Position numbers and translations under genes: made by a program. Under the pieces are notes generated by a model, which was not told where the DNA came from, ran no database searches, and was given only the letters and a program-made list of their open reading frames with translations. 25,560 nucleotides of DNA from an uncultured Haemophilus sp. (GTDB lineage: Bacteria > Pseudomonadota > Gammaproteobacteria > Enterobacterales > Pasteurellaceae). The stretch covers positions 1 through 25,560 of the forward strand of contig NZ_CAJLNI010000012.1 of NCBI RefSeq assembly GCF_905207935.1, given 5' to 3'. Positions 1 through 7,871 of the stretch are shown here, one piece after another; position 1 is the stretch's first letter, and each line of letters starts with the position of its first letter.

Positions 1-1056
1 CCGACATTATTTGATTATATGCCGTCTGATGCGATTTTGATTATTGATGAATCACACGTGACTGTGCCGCAAATTGGCGGGATGTATCGTGGTGACCGTT
101 CTCGTAAAGAAACCTTGGTAGAATATGGTTTCCGTTTGCCTTCTGCATTGGATAACCGTCCCTTACGTTTTGAAGAGTTTGAACGTTTAGCGCCGCAGAC
201 GATTTATGTTTCTGCGACACCTGGCCCTTATGAGTTGGAAAAATCTGGAACTGAAATAGTCGATCAGGTTGTACGTCCAACGGGCTTACTTGATCCACAA
301 ATTGAAATTCGTCCAGTATCCATTCAAGTAGATGATTTACTGTCAGAAGCACGCCAAAGAGCGGACAAAAATGAGCGTGTTTTAGTGACGACGCTAACGA
401 AGAAAATGGCGGAAGATTTAACGGATTACTTAGATGAACACGGTATTCGTGTACGTTATCTCCATTCTGATATTGATACGGTTGAGCGTGTAGAGATTAT
501 TCGTGATTTGCGTTTAGGGGAATTCGATGTGTTGGTCGGTATCAACTTGTTACGTGAGGGCTTGGATATTCCAGAAGTTTCTCTTGTTGCGATTTTAGAT
601 GCGGATAAAGAAGGTTTCTTACGTTCTGAACGATCTTTAATCCAAACCATCGGTCGTGCTGCTCGAAACTTAAATGGTAAAGCGATTTTGTATGCTGATA
701 GCATTACTAAATCTATGGAAAAAGCCATTACTGAAACGAATCGCCGTCGTGAAAAACAAATGAAATACAATGAAGAGAACGGCATTGTTCCACAGGCATT
801 AAATAAGAAAGTCGGCGAGTTGTTAGATATTGGTCAAGGTGCAAATCAAAAAGCGAAATCGAAACAGCGTGGAAAAACGGCAGCTGAACCGACCGCACTT
901 TACAATGCACCTAAATCAGCCAAAGAATTCCAACAACAAATTAAGAAATTGGAACAACAAATGTATAAATTTGCTCAAGATCTCGAATTTGAAAAAGCCG
1001 CCGCAGTACGCGATCAGCTTCATCAATTGAGAGAGCAGTTTATGATGTCAGAGTAA
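1..1056 (+). CDS. uvrB: UvrB, excinuclease ABC subunit B (3' part, start outside window)
   Basis: C-terminal 351 codons of the nucleotide-excision-repair helicase subunit that verifies damage, loads onto DNA from UvrA and recruits UvrC. The frame is open from base 1, so the gene is cut by the window edge (the whole protein is usually about 670-680 aa). Visible landmarks are the Walker B segment ILIIDESH near the start, the GxYRGDRSRK region, the helicase motif TTLTKKMAEDLTDYL, motif V/VI GINLLREGLDIPEV followed by QTIGRAARN, and at the C-terminus a UVR coiled-coil (FQQQIKKLEQQMYKFAQDL...) that contacts UvrC. An uptake core lies inside the gene at 892. No clear rho-independent terminator follows the TAA stop. 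Family assignment is essentially certain. Confidence 0.98.
   Translation, partial: PTLFDYMPSDAILIIDESHVTVPQIGGMYRGDRSRKETLVEYGFRLPSALDNRPLRFEEFERLAPQTIYVSATPGPYELEKSGTEIVDQVVRPTGLLDPQIEIRPVSIQVDDLLSEARQRADKNERVLVTTLTKKMAEDLTDYLDEHGIRVRYLHSDIDTVERVEIIRDLRLGEFDVLVGINLLREGLDIPEVSLVAILDADKEGFLRSERSLIQTIGRAARNLNGKAILYADSITKSMEKAITETNRRREKQMKYNEENGIVPQALNKKVGELLDIGQGANQKAKSKQRGKTAAEPTALYNAPKSAKEFQQQIKKLEQQMYKFAQDLEFEKAAAVRDQLHQLREQFMMSE
892..900 (-). repeat. DNA uptake signal sequence core
   Basis: Exact ACCGCACTT, the complement of the Haemophilus-type uptake core, inside uvrB where it is read as Thr-Ala-Leu. It is the last core before the mcrBC segment; the next one is at 4882. Confidence 0.85.
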
Positions 1057-1168
1057 ATATGATTAATTCTATGAAGCAACATTAAGGATTTTTAAGAAGT
1101 TTTAATAGAATAGGATAAGATAAGAACTGATGTAAGTAGGCTAATTGTCTTATGTTGAGTTGGATTTA

Positions 1169-1209
1169 ATCTCTGATATTCAAGAAAATAGTTTCTATAT
1201 ATCAGAGAT
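1169..1209. other. 11-bp inverted repeat between uvrB and mcrC
   Basis: ATCTCTGATAT (1169-1179) is repeated perfectly inverted as ATATCAGAGAT (1199-1209), with a 19-nt spacer. It lies in the 181-bp gap between the convergent uvrB and mcrC stop codons. Neither side has a good T-run, so it is a poor rho-independent terminator on either strand. It could be a weak bidirectional transcript-end hairpin, a protein site, or a remnant of the mcrBC insertion junction. Function unknown. Confidence 0.5.
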
Positions 1210-1237
1210 AGTTATATAGGAAAAGTTTATTACGGAG

Positions 1238-2545
1238 TTAATTAGCTACTTCTAATTTTGCCAATAGTTCTTCCATCGTTTTTTGAATATTAACTAGATC
1301 AACAAAGTGTAACTTTACAGTTGTGCCATCTCCAGATTCAAATTTAATTTCCGGATGATTTCTCATTTCATCATTTAGAGGATATAAAAGCCATATTTCT
1401 GATGTTTTATATTTTTTGGAATAAGCATACATTTGATACATATCACTTTGTGAAATACCATAATTTACTCTGCTATTATTAATTAGATTTTTCCATTTAG
1501 TATCCATGATTATGATGCGATCGCCTTTTTGACAAACTATATCTGGTCTTAAAGCAAATTGTTCTTTGGGTTCTGTGAATAAAAAGTATCCTTTATCTTG
1601 GGTAGAAATTTCCCAATCATTTGGTCCGAATACTTTTTTGATTTGTTGAGCAATGTAACTTTCGAACACACTTTCCATTGGGAATAGTAAGGCTCTAGAA
1701 TTCTTTCTTCCTGAGAAAGTAGTAAACGACTGATTAAATAAAAATACTTTTGACCACTGTAAGAGCATTTCATAATCTTTAGTATTTCTATCTATTGTAA
1801 TTTTGGAAAAATCTTTAGTGTAATTTTTTGATGGTTTAATCATTTCAAAAGCAGTGAGTAATTGCTTTATCTCTTTTGAATTTTCTGAGCTTGTTGTAAG
1901 TTGATGTAATTTTAATAACGTTGCTTTAATTAGCTTATTTTCAGATCTATTGGGATGAAACTCATCATAAGCTACATAGAATCTTTCTTTATGAATTATA
2001 TTTTTCTTTAAATGCTGAGATGTTAAAAGTTTTCCCTTATAATAGCTTAAATTATCTTCTTGTCTAAGGTATGCTGATTTAATCCCTTTCTTTATTAATT
2101 GTCTTACTTCTTTCAAATACATATTAATGAAAATTTCATAAAGATTCATTTTATCAACTTTAAGACTAGCATCATTAAATGATTTGCTTGGGAAGTTTTT
2201 CATGCTTTTTAGCATTCTAAGAAAGACTTTTTTGGTTTCTTGATTTCCTACGTCATTGTATTCCCCAAAACTAATTTTAGGCAGAACCTGAATTTGATAC
2301 CCATTTTTTATCTGAATTAAACCTACATAATTTCGAATAGTTATAACATCACCGATATTCCGCTTATATGAAATTCTCATAAAATTAAGAATATCGGCAA
2401 TTTCATCATCTCCTGAAAATTCACGGATAAACTCGATGAGATTTTGAAAGGCAACTGCATCCAAATATTTAAAATTTTCATCATTTTCAAAGTCAACATT
2501 TCTAGTAATAGAGTCAAACTCTTTTACTTCTAAAAGTTTAGCCAT
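1238..2545 (-). CDS. mcrC: McrC-like nuclease subunit of a McrBC type IV restriction system
   Basis: Predicted nuclease partner of the upstream AAA+ protein; in McrBC systems McrC binds the McrB hexamer, stimulates NTP hydrolysis and cuts modified DNA. The 435-aa protein carries a PD-(D/E)XK active site: Asp335 in RPDIV, then Asp348 and Lys350 in IIMDTKWK. The 13-residue spacing between the two acidic residues equals that of the E. coli McrC catalytic Asp244/Asp257/Lys259. The N-terminal part (about 1-110, ending in the GYQIQVLPKISF region) resembles the McrC NTPase-stimulating domain. The protein is longer than E. coli McrC (about 350 aa). The start lies 13 bases after the mcrB stop, and its AGGA ribosome site overlaps the mcrB TAG stop, suggesting translational coupling. 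Base composition is AT-rich, unlike the neighbours. Confidence 0.93.
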   Translation of the reverse strand: MAKLLEVKEFDSITRNVDFENDENFKYLDAVAFQNLIEFIREFSGDDEIADILNFMRISYKRNIGDVITIRNYVGLIQIKNGYQIQVLPKISFGEYNDVGNQETKKVFLRMLKSMKNFPSKSFNDASLKVDKMNLYEIFINMYLKEVRQLIKKGIKSAYLRQEDNLSYYKGKLLTSQHLKKNIIHKERFYVAYDEFHPNRSENKLIKATLLKLHQLTTSSENSKEIKQLLTAFEMIKPSKNYTKDFSKITIDRNTKDYEMLLQWSKVFLFNQSFTTFSGRKNSRALLFPMESVFESYIAQQIKKVFGPNDWEISTQDKGYFLFTEPKEQFALRPDIVCQKGDRIIIMDTKWKNLINNSRVNYGISQSDMYQMYAYSKKYKTSEIWLLYPLNDEMRNHPEIKFESGDGTTVKLHFVDLVNIQKTMEELLAKLEVAN

Positions 2546-2558
2546 GTTTAACTGATTC

Positions 2559-4769
2559 CTATATGATTTTTTTGTAGCTTTCTATGTTGGAAAATGCGAT
2601 TTTATTAATCTTGAATTTTTTTTCAGGAAGATCGACTACATCATCAATATTTCCTTTAAATATATTTTGTACTTTTATTTTTTCATCTTGAATAAATTTA
2701 AGGTCGTTGTTTTTTTCTCCATTATCACCTAGTATTAATTGTATTTTTTGATAATCTTCATAAAAATATTCTTGTAAAAGAGGAATGATTGTTTTGTCAA
2801 AAATTAGCTCTAAAGTTTTTATATCTGGACTGTGAGCAAGTTTGGTAAAGAATGCATGGCCGATAGTATGCTCTCTGTCATATAGGAATGTAATACGTTC
2901 ATTGATTTTATCGAGCATTAATGCAACGTCTAAATCATCAACTTTGTCTGCGCCTATTTTTTTTAATACATTTGAATCAGGCATCATTTCAACAAACTGG
3001 AAACGTCTACGAAGAGCGGTATCCATTAAAGCGATTGAGCGATCTGCGGTATTCATTGTTCCTATAATATAAACATTTGATGGGACACTAAATTTATGCC
3101 CAGAGTAAGGAAGAATTGCAGAAATCTGCTCAGGCATCCCTTTACGTTTTGTATCTTCAATTAGTGTAATAAGTTCGCCAAAAATCTTAGATATATTACC
3201 TCGGTTGATCTCATCAATAATAAATACATATGGTTTTGTACCTGATTCAGGTTGTTTCTTACGTAGTTCTGGATTTTTTTGAATTGCGAATTCAATTAAT
3301 TCAGTAACGTTCATATTGGGTAATTTGGAGACAGTATGTCTAGCCATCATCAGACCTTTATTTAAAGGTGTGATATCCTCATGTATATTACAAGCAAGCC
3401 ATGTAACATCTCTAGTTGTTTTACTTGACTCTACATCATCCTGTTTATAGGCTTCATCAGAGGTAGCAATAGCAATACCATTTATATATTCTCTATTACC
3501 ATTAGTCGTTAGGATTATGTCTCCAGGATTAATGTTCTTTACGAAACTGATTGCGCCCTTGTCTTTAATGTCAAAATCAATTCTAACTTGGTTCTTTTTA
3601 AAACATTCATCTATGACCGTATCGTAAACTGTAACTTTCCAAACTTTTGCATCTTTAGCAATTGAAAATGGAAATCCACTACTTTTTATTGTAGCTCTTT
3701 CAGCTTTTTCACAAAAATCTTTAAAAACGCCAGATTCTAATTCATATTTTATTATATTAGGATTATCCTCGTTACCTATTACTGGACGAATGCCTTCAAT
3801 AAATTCTTCATAACTATATGATTGATGAAATGTAGTAAATGCGATTCGCTCCTCATTTATCAATTCATTATATCGCTGTAGAACTTGCTTATAATCTTTA
3901 GCTTTAACGGAAGATAAGTCTTCATTATCGCATAAAGCCACTGCATAACTTACAGTGTTATATGTTTTCCCTGTTCCAGGAGGTCCATATAAAATAGTAT
4001 TTAATCCAATTCTTACGTCTTCCATTTTTATTTCTTCCTTATTTTTTTCATCTTTATTGGTGATGTCTATTCCTCTTTCTTGAAGGATATATTCATAAAA
4101 TGGAATTAGTTCTTTAGCAGCCTCTAATGAGTCCTGTATGATTTTTGAGGTATTGTTTTTTGTATATGGTCCTATGACATTCCTTACAACCTTTAGTTTT
4201 TTTATTATTTTAGATTTTAAAGCTTTTTTTACTTCCTCATATTCTTCAATTCTAAAATTTTTTTGTTCGCCAATATTGAAATCTGCTTGATAATAAATTT
4301 TTGTATTTTGCTGGATTGGAAAATTAATTATTTTATTATGAAATTCATAATCTGATGGTTTGGATTTTGTATCTTTAGTTTCTACACTTAAAGATAAAAT
4401 TATTTGATCGTTGCTATCATTCTTAGAATTGATATAAATAGCAACTGATAGACTATGAGGATATTCTTGAGCAGTATACTTTTTTAATTCGCCCCAAAAG
4501 TATGAATATCCTTTTTGAGCTTGATTAATCCAGTTATTAGATGTGTCTACTATATATCCAGTGTTTGAGGCTATAATTTCAATATATTTTCTAAATTCCT
4601 GGACTGCTTTTCTACCATGTTCTTTGAATTCAGCCATTTCAGAACTATTGGCTTGTTGTTTTTTGGGGGCATAATATTGTTCCCCAGCATATTTTTCCAA
4701 ATAACTTGTAATATATTCAAAGTTTATTATCTCATTATTTTCGATTTCTTTTTCTTTAAGATTGGACAT
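2559..4769 (-). CDS. mcrB: McrB-like AAA+ GTPase with a large insertion between Walker A and Walker B
   Basis: Motor and DNA-recognition subunit of a McrBC type IV restriction system. Landmarks: Walker A GPPGTGKT (262-269), Walker B FIIDEINRGN (Asp519-Glu520), the McrB signature MNTADRS (572-578), then ALRRRF with arginine-finger candidates. Residues 1-200 form a separate N-terminal domain that may be an MrcB_N-like modified-DNA reader; I am unsure of this. Walker A and B are 250 residues apart, far more than in E. coli McrB (roughly 90). The extra segment includes a compact beta-rich stretch (about 366-445: KVWKVTVYD, NPGDIILTT, EYINGIAIATSDEAY) resembling EVE/PUA-like base readers, by motif pattern only. 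At 736 aa it is much longer than E. coli McrB (459 aa). First gene of a two-gene operon with mcrC. AT-rich, with AGA/ATA-type codons common and no uptake sequence, consistent with transfer. Confidence 0.92.
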   Translation of the reverse strand: MSNLKEKEIENNEIINFEYITSYLEKYAGEQYYAPKKQQANSSEMAEFKEHGRKAVQEFRKYIEIIASNTGYIVDTSNNWINQAQKGYSYFWGELKKYTAQEYPHSLSVAIYINSKNDSNDQIILSLSVETKDTKSKPSDYEFHNKIINFPIQQNTKIYYQADFNIGEQKNFRIEEYEEVKKALKSKIIKKLKVVRNVIGPYTKNNTSKIIQDSLEAAKELIPFYEYILQERGIDITNKDEKNKEEIKMEDVRIGLNTILYGPPGTGKTYNTVSYAVALCDNEDLSSVKAKDYKQVLQRYNELINEERIAFTTFHQSYSYEEFIEGIRPVIGNEDNPNIIKYELESGVFKDFCEKAERATIKSSGFPFSIAKDAKVWKVTVYDTVIDECFKKNQVRIDFDIKDKGAISFVKNINPGDIILTTNGNREYINGIAIATSDEAYKQDDVESSKTTRDVTWLACNIHEDITPLNKGLMMARHTVSKLPNMNVTELIEFAIQKNPELRKKQPESGTKPYVFIIDEINRGNISKIFGELITLIEDTKRKGMPEQISAILPYSGHKFSVPSNVYIIGTMNTADRSIALMDTALRRRFQFVEMMPDSNVLKKIGADKVDDLDVALMLDKINERITFLYDREHTIGHAFFTKLAHSPDIKTLELIFDKTIIPLLQEYFYEDYQKIQLILGDNGEKNNDLKFIQDEKIKVQNIFKGNIDDVVDLPEKKFKINKIAFSNIESYKKII

Positions 4770-4808
4770 TTGGATACTCTCTTTGCATCATATGTATGTT
4801 ATTTTCAT

Positions 4809-4837
4809 ATTATATTCTGAATTAAAAATAATCCCAA
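4809..4837 (-). promoter_or_regulatory. Predicted sigma70 promoter of mcrBC
   Basis: On the minus strand TTGGGA (4837-4832), a 17-nt spacer and TATAAT (4814-4809) form a good housekeeping promoter. Transcription would start near 4802, about 33 bases before the mcrB ATG. An AGAGAG ribosome site lies just before the ATG. No activator or operator site is evident. Confidence 0.6.
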
Positions 4838-4880
4838 TCATCTTTACCTAATTATTCTTATGTCAGTTTTTATAAATAAA

Positions 4881-4908
4881 AAAGTGCGGTCAAATTTGAC
4901 CGCACTTT
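4881..4908 (-). terminator. Perfect 28-bp palindrome of two uptake sequences acting as the protease terminator
   Basis: AAAGTGCGGTCAAA (4881-4894) is followed at once by its exact inverse complement (4895-4908), so two uptake cores (4882-4890 and 4899-4907) face each other. The palindrome starts 4 bases after the protease gene's stop codon (4913-4915). On the minus strand it is followed by TTTATTTATA, giving a GC-containing hairpin with a T-rich tail. Paired inverted uptake sequences serving as terminators are well known in Haemophilus. Confidence 0.85.
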
Positions 4909-4912
4909 CATG

Positions 4913-6304
4913 TTATTGCACTAATAAGTAGAAGTTGTTTTTACCACGTAAGATATTGAGTGCAACGGCAGATGGTTTTTCATCTAGCGCCTTGCGTAAG
5001 TCTTGCGTGCTTTCAATTGGCTGACGGTTGATGCCAATGATGATATCACCTGATTTTAAACCGCGTTGTGCCGCCATTGAATTTGGCTGTACTTTGCTAA
5101 TTTCCACACCTTTAACGCCTTTTGCATCATAGTTGCTTAAGGTTGCACCATCTAATGCTGGAAGTTCCGTTTTGCTCGCAGTTTGAGTGCCATCGTCTGC
5201 TTGTAAGGTCACTTTTACGTTTTCAGATTTACCATCACGTAAATAAGTAAGTTCAATTTCTTTGCCCGCACCAGAAGTCGCGATTTTGGCACGCATTTCG
5301 GCGAAGCTTGAAATTTTTTGACCATTCATTGCGGTAATCACATCACCCGCTTTTAAGCCTGCTTTTTCGGCAGCAGAATTTGGAATGACTTCACTCACAA
5401 ATGCACCTTGTTGCGCACTGACATTAAAGGCTTTCGCTAAATCTGCATTTAATTCGCCACCTTTAATACCGAGTAAACCACGGCGTACCTCACCAAATTC
5501 TAAGATTTGTTGAACGAGATTGTTGGCTTGGTTGCTTGGAATCGCAAAGGCAATCCCAGCGTTACCGCCACTTGGAGAAATAATAGCCGTATTGATACCA
5601 ATTAATTCACCTTGTAAATTCAATAACGCACCACCAGAGTTACCACGGTTTACCGCAGCATCGGTTTGAATATAGTTTTCATACGCACCGCTATCTGAAC
5701 CAGTAGAACGACCAAGTGCTGAAACAATACCTGATGTCACGGTTTGGCCTAAACCGAATGGGTTACCAATAGCAACGGTAAAATCACCGACACGTAATTT
5801 ATCGGAGTCAGCCATTTTGATAGCAGTAAGATTAGTTGGTTTTTCGATTTGTACTAAAGCGATATCAGATTGTTCGTCTTTTCCAACGAGTTTTGCTTTG
5901 AATTCACGTCCGTCTTGTAATTTTACGGTAATTTTATCCGCACCATCTACCACGTGATTATTGGTTAAAACATAGCCTTTATCTGCATTGATGATCACGC
6001 CAGAACCTAAACCACGGAAGTTGCGTGATGCGCCACGATCTCCGCCGAATTGTTCGCCAAATTGATCACCAAAGAAAAATTTAAATTCTTCTGGAATATC
6101 ATCAGGTAATGCTGAACGGCTGTTTGCTTTTGCTTTGCCTTCAACTGAAAGCGTCACAACAGCTGCTTGCGCTTTTTCTAACATTGGCGCAAGGCTGCCT
6201 TGTTCCACGATTTCATTTGGAATAGCCGCTTGAGCGGATAAAGAGGTCGCAAATACGCTTAAACCTAATGCGATGCCGGTTAATACAAAATTTCTTTTCT
6301 TCAT
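4913..6304 (-). CDS. degP: Periplasmic serine endoprotease/chaperone, HtrA (DegP/DegQ) family
   Basis: Degrades or refolds misfolded envelope proteins in the periplasm. The 463-aa product has a signal peptide (KKR start, hydrophobic core, cleavage likely after AQA at residue 26). A trypsin-like domain carries the triad His117 (NNHVVD), Asp147 (SDIAL) and Ser223 (GNSGGA). Two PDZ domains follow (about 255-345 and 365-460). It has only a short Q/F-rich loop before the protease core, so it could equally be called DegQ; Haemophilus relatives have a single HtrA of this length. The start at 6304 is chosen because the signal peptide begins there, a GGAG ribosome site sits 5-9 bases upstream, and an in-frame ATG at 6346 would lie upstream of the predicted transcription start. 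Transcription ends at the palindrome at 4881-4908. Confidence 0.95.
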   Translation of the reverse strand: MKKRNFVLTGIALGLSVFATSLSAQAAIPNEIVEQGSLAPMLEKAQAAVVTLSVEGKAKANSRSALPDDIPEEFKFFFGDQFGEQFGGDRGASRNFRGLGSGVIINADKGYVLTNNHVVDGADKITVKLQDGREFKAKLVGKDEQSDIALVQIEKPTNLTAIKMADSDKLRVGDFTVAIGNPFGLGQTVTSGIVSALGRSTGSDSGAYENYIQTDAAVNRGNSGGALLNLQGELIGINTAIISPSGGNAGIAFAIPSNQANNLVQQILEFGEVRRGLLGIKGGELNADLAKAFNVSAQQGAFVSEVIPNSAAEKAGLKAGDVITAMNGQKISSFAEMRAKIATSGAGKEIELTYLRDGKSENVKVTLQADDGTQTASKTELPALDGATLSNYDAKGVKGVEISKVQPNSMAAQRGLKSGDIIIGINRQPIESTQDLRKALDEKPSAVALNILRGKNNFYLLVQ

Positions 6305-6346
6305 AGAGTTCTCCAAGTAAAAATAAATGACTGAATAAGTGTTCAT

Positions 6347-6374
6347 TCAGACAAAGAAATGGGGGAAATGTTCA
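6347..6374 (-). promoter_or_regulatory. SigmaE (RpoE)-like promoter of the HtrA protease
   Basis: On the minus strand TGAACAT (6374-6368), exactly 16 bases, then TCTGA (6351-6347). The E. coli degP sigmaE promoter has GGAACTT, 16 bases, TCTGA, so spacing and -10 are identical and the -35 differs at two positions. Transcription would start near 6340, giving a leader of about 36 nt to the ATG at 6304. This predicts envelope-stress induction. Confidence 0.75.
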
Positions 6375-6408
6375 GTAAAAACAAGGGAGTTTAAAAAAAT
6401 ATTTAAAA

Positions 6409-6417
6409 AAGTGCGGT
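6409..6417 (+). repeat. DNA uptake signal sequence core
   Basis: Exact AAGTGCGGT preceded by an A-run, in the intergenic region upstream of aroG. Unpaired, so not a terminator. Confidence 0.85.
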
Positions 6418-6634
6418 TAGAATTGAAATTGTTCTTTTTGCCCGCATTTATCTAAACCTACTTGTCAATTTGAAGGATAAAAAATCATTCTGCTTAAATA
6501 GCGCTGGTACAACCTATTTTTACGCCAAAATCCTTGCCAGATAAAGTGAAAGGTAGTTTAATAACGACCTACTTGGATTGCTTAACGAGTACAAGTTTTA
6601 TGCAGTTGTATAAAATTAGCGCATGATTTCAATT

Positions 6635-6652
6635 GAACTAGTTTACTAGTAC
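6635..6652 (+). promoter_or_regulatory. TrpR operator upstream of aroG
   Basis: GAACTAGTTTACTAGTAC: two 8-bp half-sites (7 of 8 pairs complementary) around a TT centre. As I recall it, the E. coli trp operator has GAACTAGTTAACTAGTAC, so the match is 17 of 18. It lies 66 bases before the aroG ATG and just downstream of a possible -10 at 6609, where bound TrpR would block initiation or early elongation. It implies repression of DAHP synthase by tryptophan. Confidence 0.82.
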
Positions 6653-6718
6653 AAAAAATAGGTGTAGAGTAACGCCATTAGATTTTAAGCACAACATTTA
6701 AGATTTAGAGAGTGACAT

Positions 6719-7810
6719 ATGGCGACGAAGAAAGAAGATATCGAAATAAAAGTTGCAAATGACGATACCCGAATTGAAAAAGTGGATCAGGTATTGCCTC
6801 CCATTGCTTTATTAGAAAAATTTCCTGCAAGTGAAGAAGCAGCTGAGTTAGTTCGTGAAACCCGTTTACATGCCCACAATATTATTCATGGAAAAGACGA
6901 CCGTTTACTTGTGGTAATTGGTCCTTGTTCTATACATGATCCTAAAGCTGCATTAGATTACGCTAAACGTTTAAAAGTATTACGTGATAAATATAAAGAT
7001 ACACTCGAAGTGGTGATGCGCGTTTACTTTGAAAAACCGCGTACAACAGTGGGTTGGAAAGGCTTAATTAACGATCCTTATTTAAATGATACGTATCGTT
7101 TAAATGATGGTTTACGTATTGCGCGTAAATTATTATCTGATATTAATAACTTAGGTGTGCCATCAGCCGGTGAGTTCTTAGATATGATCACACCACAATA
7201 TGTGGCAGATTTTATGAGCTGGGGCGCAATTGGTGCGAGAACAACTGAATCTCAAGTTCACCGTGAATTAGCTTCAGGTTTATCTTGTGCGGTAGGATTT
7301 AAAAATGGCACAAATGGTGGCGTAAAAGTGGCTCTAGATGCAATGGGTGCAGCAGAAGCTTCCCATTATTTCTTATCCGTAACAAAATTTGGTCATTCTG
7401 CTATTGTTTCTACAAAAGGAAACGAAGACTGCCATATTATTTTACGTGGTGGCGATAAAGGCCCTAACTATAAGGCTGAAGACATTGTAAAAGTGTGTGC
7501 AGAGATCGAAAAATCAGGTCGTATTCCACATGTAATGGTTGATTTCAGCCATGCAAATAGTAGCAAACAATTCAAAAAACAAATGGAAGTTTGTGAAGAT
7601 GTTTGTCAGCAAATTTCAGGTGGTTCAAAGCAGATCTTTGGTGTCATGGTAGAAAGTCATATCGTTGAAGGGCGTCAAGATTTAGTCGATGGTAAAGCGC
7701 AGACTTACGGACAAAGTATCACTGATGCTTGTATTGGTTGGGAAGATACAGAAATCGTGTTAAAACAGTTATCTGATGCTGTATTAGCACGTCGCCAAGT
7801 AAATGGCTAA
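6719..7810 (+). CDS. aroG: 3-deoxy-D-arabino-heptulosonate-7-phosphate (DAHP) synthase, AroG type
   Basis: Condenses phosphoenolpyruvate and erythrose-4-phosphate, the first step of the shikimate pathway to aromatic amino acids, in the cytoplasm. The 363-aa class I enzyme shows VVIGPCSIHDP (metal-binding Cys70), RVYFEKPRTTVGWKGLINDP, GAIGARTTESQVHRELASGLS and VMVDFSHANSSKQ. It resembles E. coli AroG throughout, with an N-terminal extension of about 9 residues. Residues equivalent to the AroG phenylalanine-feedback site are kept: Asp155, Pro159, Leu184, Leu188, Ser189 and Phe218 (E. coli 146, 150, 175, 179, 180, 209). Phenylalanine inhibition is therefore likely even though transcription appears tryptophan-controlled. 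The start is supported by AGAGAG upstream. A paired-uptake-sequence terminator follows. Confidence 0.96.
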   Translation: MATKKEDIEIKVANDDTRIEKVDQVLPPIALLEKFPASEEAAELVRETRLHAHNIIHGKDDRLLVVIGPCSIHDPKAALDYAKRLKVLRDKYKDTLEVVMRVYFEKPRTTVGWKGLINDPYLNDTYRLNDGLRIARKLLSDINNLGVPSAGEFLDMITPQYVADFMSWGAIGARTTESQVHRELASGLSCAVGFKNGTNGGVKVALDAMGAAEASHYFLSVTKFGHSAIVSTKGNEDCHIILRGGDKGPNYKAEDIVKVCAEIEKSGRIPHVMVDFSHANSSKQFKKQMEVCEDVCQQISGGSKQIFGVMVESHIVEGRQDLVDGKAQTYGQSITDACIGWEDTEIVLKQLSDAVLARRQVNG

Positions 7811-7832
7811 TCAGTTTAATTTTCAGATGATT

Positions 7833-7864
7833 AAAAGTGCGGTTGATTTGACCGCACTTTTTTT
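7833..7864 (+). terminator. Rho-independent terminator of aroG built from paired uptake sequences
   Basis: AAAAGTGCGGT (7833-7843) and its inverse complement (7851-7861) form an 11-bp stem with a 7-nt loop, followed by a run of seven T (7858-7864). The two uptake cores are at 7835-7843 and 7851-7859. It sits 22 bases after the aroG stop. Confidence 0.9.
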
Positions 7865-7871
7865 ATGCGCT

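Larger units (their letters stand above)
6305..6718. other. Divergent intergenic region between the protease gene and aroG
   Basis: This 414-bp region has no gene. From left to right it holds the leader and sigmaE-like promoter of the protease (6347-6374), one uptake core (6409-6417), an AT-rich stretch without recognisable elements (about 6420-6570), a possible -10 element TATAAA (6609-6614), a TrpR operator (6635-6652) and the aroG ribosome site AGAGAG just before 6719. I could not assign a matching -35 for aroG. Confidence 0.7.

Noticed and set aside
6305..6346. Upstream ATG at 6346 as the protease start
   Set aside because: It would add residues before a clear signal peptide, lies upstream of the predicted sigmaE transcription start, and the GGAG site fits 6304.
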